Below, piece by piece: positions 6,846 to 7,513 of a stretch of 7,513 nt of DNA. Origin of the DNA: an uncultured Candidatus Melainabacteria bacterium (GTDB taxonomy: Bacteria; Cyanobacteriota; Vampirovibrionia; Gastranaerophilales; Gastranaerophilaceae); contig CAKVMU010000077.1 of NCBI GenBank assembly GCA_934773085.1, forward strand, positions 1 to 7,513. The letters run 5' to 3'. Position numbers and translations under genes: made by a program. The notes under the pieces are model-generated. The model was not told where the DNA came from and did not search any database. It was given only the letters and a program-made list of their open reading frames with translations. Within the stretch, counting starts at the first letter, position 1. Each line of letters opens with the position of its first letter.

Positions 6846-7142
6846 CTATACGCCTGTTTCGTTTTTGTCCTTTACTTTAGCCTGCTCTTCTTTTTCTTTC
6901 TCTTGGTCTATATTTTTTTCTTCTTCTTTTTCATCTATGTACATAGTTGCAAATTTTTCATAAAGTTTTGAATCATCGAGTATTTCGTCGAGTTCAAGAT
7001 AATTATTTTCATCAACATTTGCTTCTGTGTACTCACTTTCTTTGATTCCGACTTTTTGAGCTTGTTTTTCTGTTAAATGGTCAGAACCGATTGTTTTAAT
7101 TATAAAGTTTTTAAGAAGATTTGCGTTAATGTTTGTTGACAT
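6846..7142 (-). CDS. Small acidic hypothetical protein with one EF-hand-like loop
   Basis: I do not recognise this 98-residue protein. It has no signal peptide or membrane segment, so it is probably cytoplasmic. Residues 42-53 (NVDENNYLELDE) fit the 12-residue EF-hand loop: side-chain ligands N, D, N at positions 1, 3 and 5, a hydrophobic residue at 8 and Glu at 12. Asn replaces the usual Gly at 6, and Asn replaces Asp at 1. Helix-favouring sequence flanks it (about 24-40 and 52-69). The last 30 residues are almost entirely Glu, Lys, Asp and Gln, probably disordered or a single charged helix. The gene is convincing because AGGAG lies 8 bases before the ATG and a strong terminator follows. It stands alone between the ATPase gene and the divergent prepilin gene. 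Calcium binding is inferred from one motif only; no clear promoter was found in the AT-rich upstream region. Confidence 0.75.
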   Translation of the reverse strand: MSTNINANLLKNFIIKTIGSDHLTEKQAQKVGIKESEYTEANVDENNYLELDEILDDSKLYEKFATMYIDEKEEEKNIDQEKEKEEQAKVKDKNETGV

Positions 7143-7246
7143 TTTTAAAGCTCCTATTAAATTACATCTTACATATATTTAAAGTATATAAATTTTATCT
7201 GATTTCAGAGATGATATTTTTTGTTACAAAACTTAATATATTTATT

Positions 7247-7274
7247 TTGTTCTCATTTAATAACATGGTAAAAT
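7247..7274 (+). promoter_or_regulatory. Extended -10 promoter for the prepilin-like gene
   Basis: TGGTAAAAT at 7266-7274 is an extended -10 element, one base off TGnTATAAT. A weak -35 (TTGTTC, 7247-7252) sits 16 bases before the hexamer. Transcription would begin near 7281, leaving a leader of about 24 bases that includes the GGAG ribosome binding site at 7294-7297. Confidence 0.5.
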
Positions 7275-7304
7275 TGTTTCAGAGTTAGGATATGGAGTTA
7301 ATGT

Positions 7305-7513
7305 ATGACTAATAGGTTTTTTAAGGGTTTTTCTTTGATGGAAATGATGATAGTGCTGCTCATAGTGGCAATTATAGCGGCAGCATCAGCTCCAATGGTA
7401 AATAAAAAGATGGTAAGAGACGCAGCAGGCTCATCCAGCCCGTGGGTTTGGACAAGCTTGACTAATAATTCTATTGCATACAATTTGGACGGAAGTGACA
7501 ATGCAACTGCAAC
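7305..7513 (+). CDS. Type IV prepilin-like protein, N-terminal 69 codons only
   Basis: The frame opens at ATG 7305, with GGAG 7 bases upstream, and runs off the window. Residues 1-8 (MTNRFFKG) are a short basic leader ending in Gly. They are followed by FSLMEMMIVLLIVAIIAAA, a class III prepilin signal with Glu at +5 after the predicted G8/F9 cleavage by a PilD-type peptidase. The product should be held in the inner membrane and then enter a pilus or pseudopilus. Unusually, the hydrophobic segment (about 9-30) is followed by only a short basic stretch and then Gly/Ser-rich and polar sequence from about residue 45 (AAGSSSPWVW, then Asn-rich). A classical pilin keeps a long helix to about residue 50. 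The rest may be a surface or adhesin-like domain, but most of the protein is outside the window. An earlier ATG at 7301 is out of frame and stops at once. Confidence 0.85.
   Translation, partial: MTNRFFKGFSLMEMMIVLLIVAIIAAASAPMVNKKMVRDAAGSSSPWVWTSLTNNSIAYNLDGSDNATA

Noticed and set aside
7151..7200. Promoter for the 98-residue gene at TATACT or TAAAAT on the minus strand
   Set aside because: Both -10-like hexamers lie in very AT-rich sequence and neither has a -35 at a proper distance, so no specific call can be supported.

Overview
The window is a low-GC bacterial chromosome segment. It carries a compact flagellar export-apparatus operon, a separate P-loop/R3H ATPase gene, a small acidic hypothetical gene, and the start of a type IV prepilin-like gene. 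The first three blocks are on the minus strand and the prepilin is on the plus strand. The best guess for the host is a flagellated, non-photosynthetic member of the cyanobacterial phylum (Melainabacteria/Vampirovibrionia, for example Gastranaerophilales). This is an inference from two things. The 524-residue ATPase has the full architecture of the cyanobacterial/plastid Ycf45 family: an SpoIIIAA-like AAA core, a conserved middle domain and a C-terminal R3H domain. It sits beside flagellar genes, which photosynthetic cyanobacteria lack. The prepilin N-terminus also resembles those I recall from that group.

Layout, right to left along the minus strand: 7142-6846 encodes a 98-residue charged protein with one EF-hand-like loop. 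It ends at a strong intrinsic terminator at 6795-6771. Next, an extended -10 promoter (6663-6655), preceded by three helically phased CTTAA repeats, appears to drive the ATPase gene (6588-5014). A 113-base gap holds a near-consensus sigma-70-type promoter (4989-4961) and, just after its predicted start, a perfect 6+3+6 palindrome. Then come fliP, fliQ, fliR, flhB and flhA (4900-1), tightly spaced (3-16 bases, with a 1-base fliQ/fliR overlap). flhA runs off the left edge and lacks roughly its last 30-40 codons.

FliP, FliQ and FliR form the export gate in the flagellar basal body. FlhB is the autocleaving substrate-specificity switch, and FlhA is the energy-coupling export gate with a large cytoplasmic docking domain. 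fliO and the usual upstream fliL/M/N genes are not here; the operon starts at fliP with its own promoter.

On the plus strand, an extended -10 promoter at about 7247-7274 precedes a prepilin-like gene from 7305 that continues past the right edge. It is divergent from the 98-residue gene. I see no tRNA, rRNA, CRISPR array, insertion sequence or clear mobile element. Nothing here convincingly shows a wholly new system. The most interesting leads are the phased repeats upstream of the ATPase gene, the palindrome in the fliP leader, the EF-hand-like small protein and the unusual body of the prepilin.
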